Positions 41,365 through 47,899 of a stretch of DNA of 64,000 bases are shown piece after piece. A program made the position numbers and the translations under genes. Source of the DNA: Cohnella fermenti (GTDB lineage: Bacteria > Bacillota > Bacilli > Paenibacillales > Paenibacillaceae); the NCBI RefSeq assembly GCF_004801405.1, contig NZ_SSOB01000011.1:1-64000 (forward strand), given 5' to 3'. How positions within the stretch are numbered: the stretch's first letter is position 1; each line of letters begins with the position of its first letter. The notes beneath the pieces are model-generated. The model made no database searches, was not told where the DNA came from, and was given only the letters and a program-made list of their open reading frames with translations.

Positions 41365-41416
41365 TAAATCGTTTAATTATTAAAAGGAATATATCATAGT
41401 CCCACTTCGGATTCAA
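41365..41416 (-). promoter_or_regulatory. Promoter and operator of the LacI regulator gene
   Basis: On the minus strand TTGAAT (41416-41411), 17 bp, TATATT (41393-41388), then TTAAACGATTTA (41376-41365) just after the expected start site. The operator variant differs by one base from the AAACGTTT core. Confidence 0.75.
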
Positions 41417-41461
41417 CCTGCCCTTCTGCGTTCTGTCGTTCTGAGGTTAACTGATCTGAGG

Positions 41462-42178
41462 TTAGCTGATCTGATAATGATAGATCGCAACGCCTTGGTA
41501 CGTCAGACTGGCCGGCCAATTCGCATCGGCGGTGGAGGCGGTGGCCACGCGCAGTTGATTCATGTTGTTGTCGATCCAACTGTAATAAATATAGAGGGTC
41601 GAGTCCTTGACCACGAAGGAAGGCTGACCGGCCCCATAGACGAGCGGACTGCCGTCGTAGACGATGAACGGCTGCGGATAACCTCCCCATCCTGTGCCGT
41701 CCCACTTCTCCCAAGTCCCCGTCGGACTGGTCGATCGGGCGACATAAATCTGATTGTTCGTGCCTCCGCGATTCGTCGTTGACGTGTACGCAATATAATA
41801 ATAGCCGCCGAACTTGATAACGCCGGGATCGCACGTCGAGAGCGCATCCATCGAACCGGCGGTCGGAGGCAGGACAATCTGGTCGCTGCCCCATGTCAGC
41901 CCTCCGTCCGTTGAGCGCTGGTAACGGATATAGTCGTACGGAAGCGGACTGCCTCCCTCCGAGCAAGCCCACATATCAATGCTGTCATCGTCGTTAACGA
42001 TAAAGGAAGGTCCATAGCGATAGCCGCCAATCGTTGCGCCGCTGTAGATATCCCAGCCGGACGAACCGATGACCGCCACGTGCTGCGCCGGGGAAGAGAT
42101 CGCGCCGGCTGAAGCGGGCAAGCCTAACAAAACAAGCAAAAATACGGGCAACCACCGACACATTTTCTTGTTCATCAT
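41462..42178 (-). CDS. Secreted beta-propeller glycosidase-like protein, apparently truncated
   Basis: 238 residues with a signal peptide (MNKKMCRWLPVFLLVLLGLPASAGA). The mature part resembles the start of a five-bladed propeller of the GH43/GH117-like type (IYSGATIGGYRYGPSFIVNDDDSIDMWACSEG, STCDPGVIKFGGYYYIAYTST, QPSFVVKDSTLYIYYSWID). Intact family members are about twice as long, and here the frame stops in a region of short tandem repeats (TGATCTGAGGTTAGC at 41443-41470), suggesting that the rest was lost. Its promoter has the same operator as the rhamnoside operon, so it belonged to that regulon. It may be non-functional as an enzyme. Confidence 0.7.
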   Translation of the reverse strand: MMNKKMCRWLPVFLLVLLGLPASAGAISSPAQHVAVIGSSGWDIYSGATIGGYRYGPSFIVNDDDSIDMWACSEGGSPLPYDYIRYQRSTDGGLTWGSDQIVLPPTAGSMDALSTCDPGVIKFGGYYYIAYTSTTNRGGTNNQIYVARSTSPTGTWEKWDGTGWGGYPQPFIVYDGSPLVYGAGQPSFVVKDSTLYIYYSWIDNNMNQLRVATASTADANWPASLTYQGVAIYHYQIS

Positions 42179-42190
42179 AGCCCTCCAATT

Positions 42191-42247
42191 TTAGTGAAAC
42201 GTTTTATTTTTCATTTAGATCTTAATGTAAGCGCATTAAATTGGCAA
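42191..42247 (-). promoter_or_regulatory. Promoter, LacI-type operator and cre-like site of the propeller gene
   Basis: On the minus strand TTGCCA (42247-42242), 17 bp, TAAGAT (42224-42219). The palindrome TTAATG-TAAGCG-CATTAA (42222-42239) in the spacer resembles a cre site. AAACGTTT at 42197-42204 within TTAGTGAAACGTTTTATTTT sits at about +12, the same position as in the rhamnoside operon. Confidence 0.78.
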
Positions 42248-42290
42248 GAGAAAAAGAGATGGAGCTGCCCGGGAAGCGACTTCCAATTCT

Positions 42291-42372
42291 TCTCTAGCTC
42301 CTCTCTGGCCCCTCTAGCCTCTCTAGCCCCTCTAGCCTCTCTGCCCCTCTAGCCCCTCTTAAGGAGGGGGCG
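42291..42372. repeat. CCTCTAGCC-type microsatellite
   Basis: Irregular tandem CCTCTAGC/CCCCTCTAGC units in a non-coding stretch between the propeller promoter and the palindromic element. No gene is supported in 42248-42440. Confidence 0.7.
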
Positions 42373-42441
42373 ACTCGAAAAGCAACTTCGGGCCATCCGT
42401 ACTCTCCCCGCCTTGCTATTCGTTCCTCTGGTTTGGTGACT

Positions 42442-42630
42442 CTTGCGGTTTTATGCGGTTTTTCGCATTCGCAGGCTTGGATTGGCGGGAATCGCGGGGT
42501 TTTATGTGATTTTTGGCATACATCCGGCTTGTCGGGCCGGAATTAACGCCATATATGCGGTTTTTCGCATTCATCGGGCCCCGAGGCTCCTTTGCCCTTC
42601 GAACGTATGCGGTTTCTCGCATAAAATCGT
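42442..42630. repeat. Four-unit palindromic intergenic element, copy 2
   Basis: It matches 23147-23343 in order: a TTTTATGCGGTTTTTCGCAT hairpin ending GCAGGCTTGG; a GGTTTTATGTGATTTTTGGC unit ending ATACATCCGGCTT with GGGCCGGAATT; an ATATGCGGTTTTTCGCAT unit ending ATCGGGC; and a final GTATGCGGTTTCTCGCATAA unit. No coding frame is supported. Confidence 0.85.
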
Positions 42631-42706
42631 CCAAACGTCAACGGCAACGCTCCAATGAGGCTCCGGGGCGGGGCGGAGCGGGACAGACATGAAGCTGCAC
42701 AAAAAA

Positions 42707-42740
42707 GCCGCCCCCAAGTCATCAGGATGACTTGGCGGGC
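42707..42740 (-). terminator. Terminator of the VOC-protein gene
   Basis: GCCCGCCAAGTCATC pairs with GATGACTTGGGGGCGGC (minus strand), followed by TTTTTT, 45 bp past the stop at 42785. Confidence 0.88.
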
Positions 42741-42784
42741 AGCCCCATCTTCGCTCTTGCCAGAACCGATCCGGCTCGGCTCGG

Positions 42785-43162
42785 TTAACGCTGCTCCATC
42801 ACGGCGAAGTAGTTGTCTTCCTCGTCCGCGAAGTTGAATACCCGGCCGAACGGGAGCTCGACCAGCTCGCCGACGGTGACGGACTTGCTCTTGCAGTCGG
42901 CATACAGCGCATCGATATCGTCCGTGTAGAACATCAGAGACGGCGTGCCGAGATGCAGCTCCGGCGACATCTTCGCGACCGCTTCCTTGTCGTGAAGCAC
43001 GAGGCTTGTCGCCGCGTCCTTCGGCGCGACTTCGATCCAGCGGAATCCCTCGTCGGCGCCTCCTTCCGAGAGGAGCTCGAAGCCGAGCTTCTCCGTGTAG
43101 AAGCGCTTGGCCTTCTCCTGGTCGTTCACGTACAGCATGACTTGTCCGAGCTTGCGGATCAT
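42785..43162 (-). CDS. VOC-family (glyoxalase/bleomycin-resistance fold) protein
   Basis: 125 residues from ATG 43162 (GGGAGCGAGGAG upstream); the longer frame lacks a ribosome site. The single VOC domain shows the paired beta-alpha-beta-beta-beta modules: LGQVMLYVNDQEKAKRFYTEKLGFELL, FRWIEVAPKDAATSLVLHDKEA, GTPSLMFYTDDIDALYADCKSKSVTV and FNFADEEDNYFAVMEQ. Metal-binding and antibiotic-binding members look alike, so the substrate is unknown. It is a monocistronic gene with its own terminator; the divergent FNR-type promoter starts about 100 bp away. Confidence 0.88.
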   Translation of the reverse strand: MIRKLGQVMLYVNDQEKAKRFYTEKLGFELLSEGGADEGFRWIEVAPKDAATSLVLHDKEAVAKMSPELHLGTPSLMFYTDDIDALYADCKSKSVTVGELVELPFGRVFNFADEEDNYFAVMEQR

Positions 43163-43262
43163 GTCTCCTCGCTCCCTTCCGCGGCCCGAATTCCAAGTCA
43201 GGTTCGTTGCCGCCCGTTCTAGCATTTCGACAACCCCGTCCCGCTATCCTCCATCCTGTCAA

Positions 43263-43305
43263 TGTGATTTTCTTCACATTATTTGCACGACAGCCTCGAT
43301 ACAAT
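43263..43305 (+). promoter_or_regulatory. FNR/CRP-type site with class II promoter geometry
   Basis: A perfect TGTGA-N6-TCACA palindrome at 43263-43278, extended to AATGTGA...TCACATT, followed by a -10 TACAAT at 43300-43305. With a start at about 43312 the palindrome is centred near -41.5, the classical class II activator position. There is no good -35. This is the expected form of a promoter activated by a CRP/FNR-family protein, probably Fnr under oxygen limitation. Confidence 0.75.
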
Positions 43306-43349
43306 GGGAGCAGATTCAATCATCCGATAGCCCAATGGAGGAATCGTCC

Positions 43350-43544
43350 ATGGAACTGATGTCGAACCTGCTCTCGATCGGTCAGAGCGCCGCCAAGGTC
43401 GCTGCAACAGGCGGACAGCTAATTGCGGACAAGCTGAGCATCTTCGGATTCTTCGCGGTGTGCCTGGTGTTCGTCGGCGGCTTCTTGATCGTCCCCAACC
43501 TCGTCTACGAGAAGTATTACAAGGTCGAAGACGACAAGGCGTAA
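43350..43544 (+). CDS. Small single-span membrane protein, 64 residues
   Basis: 64 residues from ATG 43350, with GGAGG at 8 nt; an ATG 12 bp upstream overlaps this ribosome site. The N-terminal part is amphipathic (MSNLLSIGQSAAKVAATGGQLIADKL), followed by one hydrophobic span (FFAVCLVFVGGFLIVPNLV) and a charged C-terminal tail (YEKYYKVEDDKA). No family is recognised. It is the first gene behind the FNR-type promoter and is followed 68 bp later by the SDR gene on the same strand. A role in an anaerobic or respiratory membrane function is inferred only from the promoter. Confidence 0.72.
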   Translation: MELMSNLLSIGQSAAKVAATGGQLIADKLSIFGFFAVCLVFVGGFLIVPNLVYEKYYKVEDDKA

Positions 43545-43612
43545 GGCAGCTTGTTCTCTCCCCCGCGCGGACGTTACAATGAACGGAGCATACCGCGGGA
43601 AGGGGCGTCACG

Positions 43613-44332
43613 ATGGAACGATTCGCCTGCGTCACCGGAGCCGACCACGGGCTCGGGTACGCCTTCGCGGAAGGCCTTCTGCAACGGGGCTATTCCGTGT
43701 TCGCCGGTCTGTACCGGCCCATAAGTGAAGAGCTGGAACGTTTGGCGGAAAATCACCCCGGAAAGCTGCTTCCGCTCGACCTCGACATCTCGAGCGACGC
43801 GAGCGTGACGGCGGCGGCGGAACGGATACGGGAGACGACGGATCGGCTGGAGCTGCTGATCAACAACGCGTCGATCCTTGGCGATATAACGGCCACGGCG
43901 GCGGACAAGCTCGACTTCGAGCAGATGAAGGACGTCTTCAACGTCAACGCGCTCGGCGCGCTGCGGGTGTCGAACGCGCTGCTCCCGTCGCTGCTTCGCG
44001 GCGAGAGCAGGCTGATCGTCAACATCTCGTCGGAAGCCGGCAGCATCGGCACGTGCTGGCGCGACGGCTGGTTCGCCTACTGCATGTCCAAGGCCGCGCT
44101 CAACATGCAATCGGCCATCGTCCACAACGAGCTGCGCAAGTCGGGCGGACAGGCGATGGTGTTCCACCCCGGCCACGTCCGCACGTTCATGCGCGGCCAT
44201 CTGGATGAGACGGGCAGCCTCACTCCGGCCGAATCGGCGGGCCATATCCTCGGCTTGATCGCCCGGCACGAGGAGTTCCGGGGAGAGCATCCCGTCTTCC
44301 TGAGCTACGACGGGACGCCGATGGAGTGGTGA
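43613..44332 (+). CDS. Short-chain dehydrogenase/reductase (SDR) family oxidoreductase
   Basis: 239 residues. Classical SDR motifs: CVTGADHGLGYAFAEGL (TGxxxGxG near residue 8), LLINNASI (NNAG-like), INISSEAGSI with the catalytic Ser and WFAYCMSKAAL with the YxxxK pair (Tyr, Lys). The preference for NAD or NADP and the substrate are not clear. ATG at 43613 has GGAAGGGG upstream. It ends 20 bp before the stop of the oppositely oriented M55 gene, with no obvious terminator in between, so transcripts may overlap. It is probably co-transcribed with the small membrane protein from the FNR-type promoter. Confidence 0.9.
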   Translation: MERFACVTGADHGLGYAFAEGLLQRGYSVFAGLYRPISEELERLAENHPGKLLPLDLDISSDASVTAAAERIRETTDRLELLINNASILGDITATAADKLDFEQMKDVFNVNALGALRVSNALLPSLLRGESRLIVNISSEAGSIGTCWRDGWFAYCMSKAALNMQSAIVHNELRKSGGQAMVFHPGHVRTFMRGHLDETGSLTPAESAGHILGLIARHEEFRGEHPVFLSYDGTPMEW

Positions 44333-44352
44333 GCGCCTGGCTATAAGCTTCG

Positions 44353-45162
44353 TCAGTCCTTGGCCTTCAGGTAGATCTCCCATGCTTCGAGCACAGAAGC
44401 CCCCGTCAACCGCAGCGTCTCGGGATCGACGAAGCACTCGCGAAGCCGAAGCTGCAGCCGGGACAGCAATTCCCCCGGCTTGAACTGCATCATCAGCTCA
44501 ACCGGTCCCTGTATGCGATAAGGGGCCATGCTCCCTTGCGCGGCCAGCTCCCTGCACATCAGCGCGCCCTCCGTCAGGTAACGTCCCGTCCATTCCGAGG
44601 GATAACACAGGGCGGAGGCAGGACCGAGCGATTCCTTCACCGACACCGTAATGACGCCGGCCATCAGCTCGCGGGCTTCCCGCGCCCCTTCCGAATCGCC
44701 GGTCACCATCGCCAGCGGTACGCCCGCCTCTCCCGCAATGGCCGCTTCCAGCCCAATCTCGCCGATCGGTTCTCCGTTCAGCTCCATGCGGACGATATCG
44801 TGCTCGTAATTGTGCGCGAGCAGCGCGTTCGGCGTTCCGGCCCGGGCGTGCAATCCCTGCAGGATCATGCCGTCGAAGCGACCTGACAGCCACCCCGCGT
44901 TCGCGACGCCGTAATGCGGCTTGCCGGCGATCACTTGCACGCGGCGATCCAGCCGATCCGGGTCGATGTTCCGTCCGGCGAAGTGAATATCGTAGATCAC
45001 GACCTCGTCGTCTTCCTCCTGCAGCAGTCCCGCCAGAAGCGCCTGCAGATCGTGCATCAGCATCCATTTGCCGAAGGCATATTCCGCCGCTCCGGGAACG
45101 ACCTGCTCCATCGAGACGACACCGGTCACCCCTTCCATATCGCTGCGAATCATCCATCTCAT
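44353..45162 (-). CDS. dppA: M55-family D-aminopeptidase (DppA-like)
   Basis: 269 residues from ATG 45162, which overlaps the isomerase TGA (ATGA). The M55 signature is visible: IRSDMEGVTGVV near residue 5 (metal Asp/Glu), YDIHFAGRNIDPDRL, LQGLHARAGTPNALLAHNYEHDI and GEIGLEAAIAGEAGVPLAMVTGDSEGA. Family members are zinc-dependent self-compartmentalising decamers that cleave D-amino-acid-containing dipeptides. Its place as the last gene of a glycan importer operon is unusual and may link the substrate to wall peptides or N-acylated sugars. A general peptide or amide hydrolase role is also possible. Confidence 0.9.
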   Translation of the reverse strand: MRWMIRSDMEGVTGVVSMEQVVPGAAEYAFGKWMLMHDLQALLAGLLQEEDDEVVIYDIHFAGRNIDPDRLDRRVQVIAGKPHYGVANAGWLSGRFDGMILQGLHARAGTPNALLAHNYEHDIVRMELNGEPIGEIGLEAAIAGEAGVPLAMVTGDSEGAREARELMAGVITVSVKESLGPASALCYPSEWTGRYLTEGALMCRELAAQGSMAPYRIQGPVELMMQFKPGELLSRLQLRLRECFVDPETLRLTGASVLEAWEIYLKAKD

Positions 45163-46076
45163 AAGCGTTCCGCCTCCTGCCATGCTTGTTCCAGCTTGCG
45201 GATGAACAGCTCCGCGCTGCTGCGCTCCGTCATCCCCGGATAAGGACGCATCTCCAGCGTCAATGTCGGCGATTCCTCGCCTTCGACTTCGAAGTAGCCG
45301 GCATCGATCAGGCAGCGCAGAAATTCCGCCGCCTCCGCCACATCGTTCTCGCCGCCCGGATATCCCCAGGGCGGATGCATATCTCCGTATAACGGGTCCC
45401 GGGAATCCCGCATGACGCAACTGCCGAGATGCACGTGCCGGATATGCCGGCCGGCCGTCGCGACCGCGTGGCGGAAGCTTTCGCCCATCAACGGAATATG
45501 GCCCATATCCACCAGAAGGCCGATATTCTCGCATCCCGCCGAGCGCACCGCTTCGACGACCGCCACCGCTTCGACCGTCGGACCGATAAGCAGATTTCTC
45601 CCAATGGAACGATCGAACGGCTCGATCATGAGGCAAAGCCCGGCTCCGGCATAGGCGCACAGATCGATCATATAAGCGATCATAAGCGCCATCTCCTCCT
45701 CGCGCCGCTCCGGGCCGGGATCGTCGCCGCTTGCGACGACCATCTTGCGGGCGCCAATCGACTTGGCGCGATCGATGTGACGCTTGGCTTCGTCCCGCGT
45801 ACGTTCCCGAACGACGACGTCGGGGTGATGCGGTCCCCAATCCGGTCCGAGCATTAACGGACAATTGTAAATCGGCTCTCTGCCGGAGGCGGCGATTCTG
45901 GCGATCGCACGCGTTTGCGCCTCTTCTCCGGAGGACGGCACGTAACAATCCGTCACTTCGAAGCCGGGCAATGCCAGCGCTTCAGCCAGCGAATCGCCAT
46001 GCGCGGACGCCGAATCCAGCGAAGCCGGATACAGCAGATGATGGTTGATGCCGAGTCGATAGTGCGGCCTGCTCAT
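45159..46076 (-). CDS. Sugar phosphate isomerase/epimerase (xylose-isomerase-like TIM barrel)
   Basis: 305 residues, a single AP-endonuclease-2/xylose-isomerase-type TIM barrel. Metal-binding residues are suggested by MIEPFDRS, VDMGHIPLMGE, HVHLGSC and LTLEMRPYPG. The family includes sugar and sugar-acid isomerases and epimerases, as well as hydroxypyruvate-isomerase-like enzymes; the substrate is unknown. ATG at 46076 follows the sialidase-like stop by 3 bp, with GGAGGG upstream. Cytoplasmic. It probably processes a monosaccharide released from the imported oligosaccharide. Confidence 0.85.
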   Translation of the reverse strand: MSRPHYRLGINHHLLYPASLDSASAHGDSLAEALALPGFEVTDCYVPSSGEEAQTRAIARIAASGREPIYNCPLMLGPDWGPHHPDVVVRERTRDEAKRHIDRAKSIGARKMVVASGDDPGPERREEEMALMIAYMIDLCAYAGAGLCLMIEPFDRSIGRNLLIGPTVEAVAVVEAVRSAGCENIGLLVDMGHIPLMGESFRHAVATAGRHIRHVHLGSCVMRDSRDPLYGDMHPPWGYPGGENDVAEAAEFLRCLIDAGYFEVEGEESPTLTLEMRPYPGMTERSSAELFIRKLEQAWQEAERL

Positions 46077-46079
46077 CGG

Positions 46080-47846
46080 TTATCCCTCCATCCCCGCCAA
46101 GTGCTGGGCAACCGCCTGCGAGACGGTCATCGCTTGGCCATACAGCCTCAGCCCGTGCAATCTCCCGTTCAGGGACGGAGCTGCGGCAAGTTCTCTCCCT
46201 GCCGCGCCGACGGTTCCGAGCGTCGGGCCGAACCGGCCCCAGCCGAACTGCCGCTGCGCGCCGCCGTCGCACAGAACGCCGTCCGCGACGAACAGAATCA
46301 GCTTCGGACCTCCGTCGACAATGACCGCGACATGTTGCAGGCTGCCGGCCCGCAAGATGCCGCTGTCGCTGTCCCAATAAGCGCCGCTGCGACCGTCGCT
46401 CAGCTCCAAACGAAGCGCACCGGCTTCGATCGTCACCAGTCGGAAGCCTTGTCCCGCGGCATCCGTCGCGTCGGCCACCACCTGCCCGGGCGCCAAGGAA
46501 TCCATAGAGAGCCAGAGCTCGAGACTAAAGCTCCCGCCTTCGGACAGCGCGCCGAATCCGGGCAATGCGTGCGAAGCGCCGGATGCGCAAGCTTCCCGGT
46601 CCAATTCCAGCAGCAGCCCCTCCCGATCGACCTGCCTCCGCTCGCCTTGCGCCCACATTCCCTCCAGCAGCGCCTTGTCGATCGGATGAACGCGGGCGAT
46701 CTCCTTCTGCGTCTCGGTGACGTAATAGTCGCCGCCGTCCTCGATAAAATCCGGATAGCTGATGCGCACGGCCGGATCGTCGTCGTAGAGCAGCACTTCC
46801 GGCTGCGACCAGTGGATAACGCCGTCCCGCTCCACCCCTCCGCTCACCCATGCCGGATTGCGATCCGCATAAGCCAGCCACGGACGTTCAATGAAGCTTC
46901 TGCCGTGGTTGTGATACCAGAGCAAATACTTCCCGTTGGCGAACTTCTTCACGAAGTTGGCGGCCCGCGGATGCTTGATCGCGCGTCCGCCCGGCGAGTA
47001 GGCCGCGTGCTCGGGCTTCGTCCAAGAGCGGCCGCCGTCCCGGCTGTACGATTGCGCGTTATGACCGGCAACCGTACGGAACGTACAATAGAGACTTCCG
47101 TCGTTCAGGCCGACGGGATTATGCTCGTCGCCGACCGGTCCGAGCGGAGCGCGAAGACCGAAGTCTCCTTCCGGCAGCGTCTGCCAGCGGATTCGCGTCG
47201 GGTCGGACTCCTCCAGAATATTGTCGCTTCTCAGGAACGCGCCCTCCGACTCGGCCATCCATCCCGGCCCGAACGACCCGACTTTGGCGAACCCGATGTA
47301 GACGGCCCCCTCCTGGACCATCGGCTTGCCGACGCCCCACAGATACTGCACCTCTCCGCGATGCCGGTTGCGCCTGTCGATCTCGAAGCTGCGAATCGGA
47401 ATCGTATGCCGCTGCGCAGACCAGGTGCGCCCGTGATCGTCGGAGTACTTGAATACCATATATCCAAGCGTATCGACTCGTTCGTGCAGCACTTCCCCCG
47501 GCTCGCCGTCGAAGTGGCCTCCGGCAACCTGACGGATATTGTCGGCATTGTACAAATAAAAGACGTAGACGCGCCCGCCCGGCACAACGAGCGGCATGGC
47601 CCAGGAAGCTTCCGGACCGCCGGCCGGTTCGATATCGACCAGCGCCGTCCAGGTAAGTCCCTTGTCGGCGCTGATCGTCGAGACGACATGCTGCCCGCTC
47701 TCTCCTTCCAGCCCGCGACCGGTCGTCATGACGCAGAGCCAATGTCCTTCGGCGGTAATGACCGCATAAGGCTGATCGCAATAATGCTCCTTCGGCAACT
47801 CCCGCCCGTTCTTGATATTGCGCCAATCGATTCGATCCCGTGCCAA
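46080..47846 (-). CDS. Sialidase-fold (BNR/Asp-box) protein with LamG-like C-terminal domain
   Basis: 588 residues from a TTG at 47846 with GGAGGAGAGG upstream. Residues 1-390 form a BNR/Asp-box propeller: SADKGLTWT, SDDHGRTWS and SRDGGRSWT are three Asp boxes, with conserved GEVQYLWGVGKP and HNPVGLNDGSLYCTFR segments. The C-terminal about 190 residues are concanavalin/LamG-like (FSLELWLSMDSLAPGQVVADATD, QHVAVIVDGGPKLILFVADGVLCDG). No signal peptide is present, although sialidases are usually secreted, so it would act on imported substrate. Exo-sialidase activity is not assured, because many BNR proteins in such operons hydrolyse other sugars. Confidence 0.8.
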   Translation of the reverse strand: MARDRIDWRNIKNGRELPKEHYCDQPYAVITAEGHWLCVMTTGRGLEGESGQHVVSTISADKGLTWTALVDIEPAGGPEASWAMPLVVPGGRVYVFYLYNADNIRQVAGGHFDGEPGEVLHERVDTLGYMVFKYSDDHGRTWSAQRHTIPIRSFEIDRRNRHRGEVQYLWGVGKPMVQEGAVYIGFAKVGSFGPGWMAESEGAFLRSDNILEESDPTRIRWQTLPEGDFGLRAPLGPVGDEHNPVGLNDGSLYCTFRTVAGHNAQSYSRDGGRSWTKPEHAAYSPGGRAIKHPRAANFVKKFANGKYLLWYHNHGRSFIERPWLAYADRNPAWVSGGVERDGVIHWSQPEVLLYDDDPAVRISYPDFIEDGGDYYVTETQKEIARVHPIDKALLEGMWAQGERRQVDREGLLLELDREACASGASHALPGFGALSEGGSFSLELWLSMDSLAPGQVVADATDAAGQGFRLVTIEAGALRLELSDGRSGAYWDSDSGILRAGSLQHVAVIVDGGPKLILFVADGVLCDGGAQRQFGWGRFGPTLGTVGAAGRELAAAPSLNGRLHGLRLYGQAMTVSQAVAQHLAGMEG

Positions 47847-47899
47847 TGCGCCTCTCCTCCAAATCTGCCATTCATTCTGATTGCAGCGGGGCGATTCGA

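Noticed and set aside
42291..42372. Possible CRISPR-like array
   Set aside because: The units are short, irregular and without spacers; it is a simple CCTCTAGCC microsatellite.
45163..45948. Long N-terminal extension of the M55 peptidase frame
   Set aside because: It overlaps the isomerase gene in a different frame; the ATGA overlap at 45162 gives a normal M55 start.
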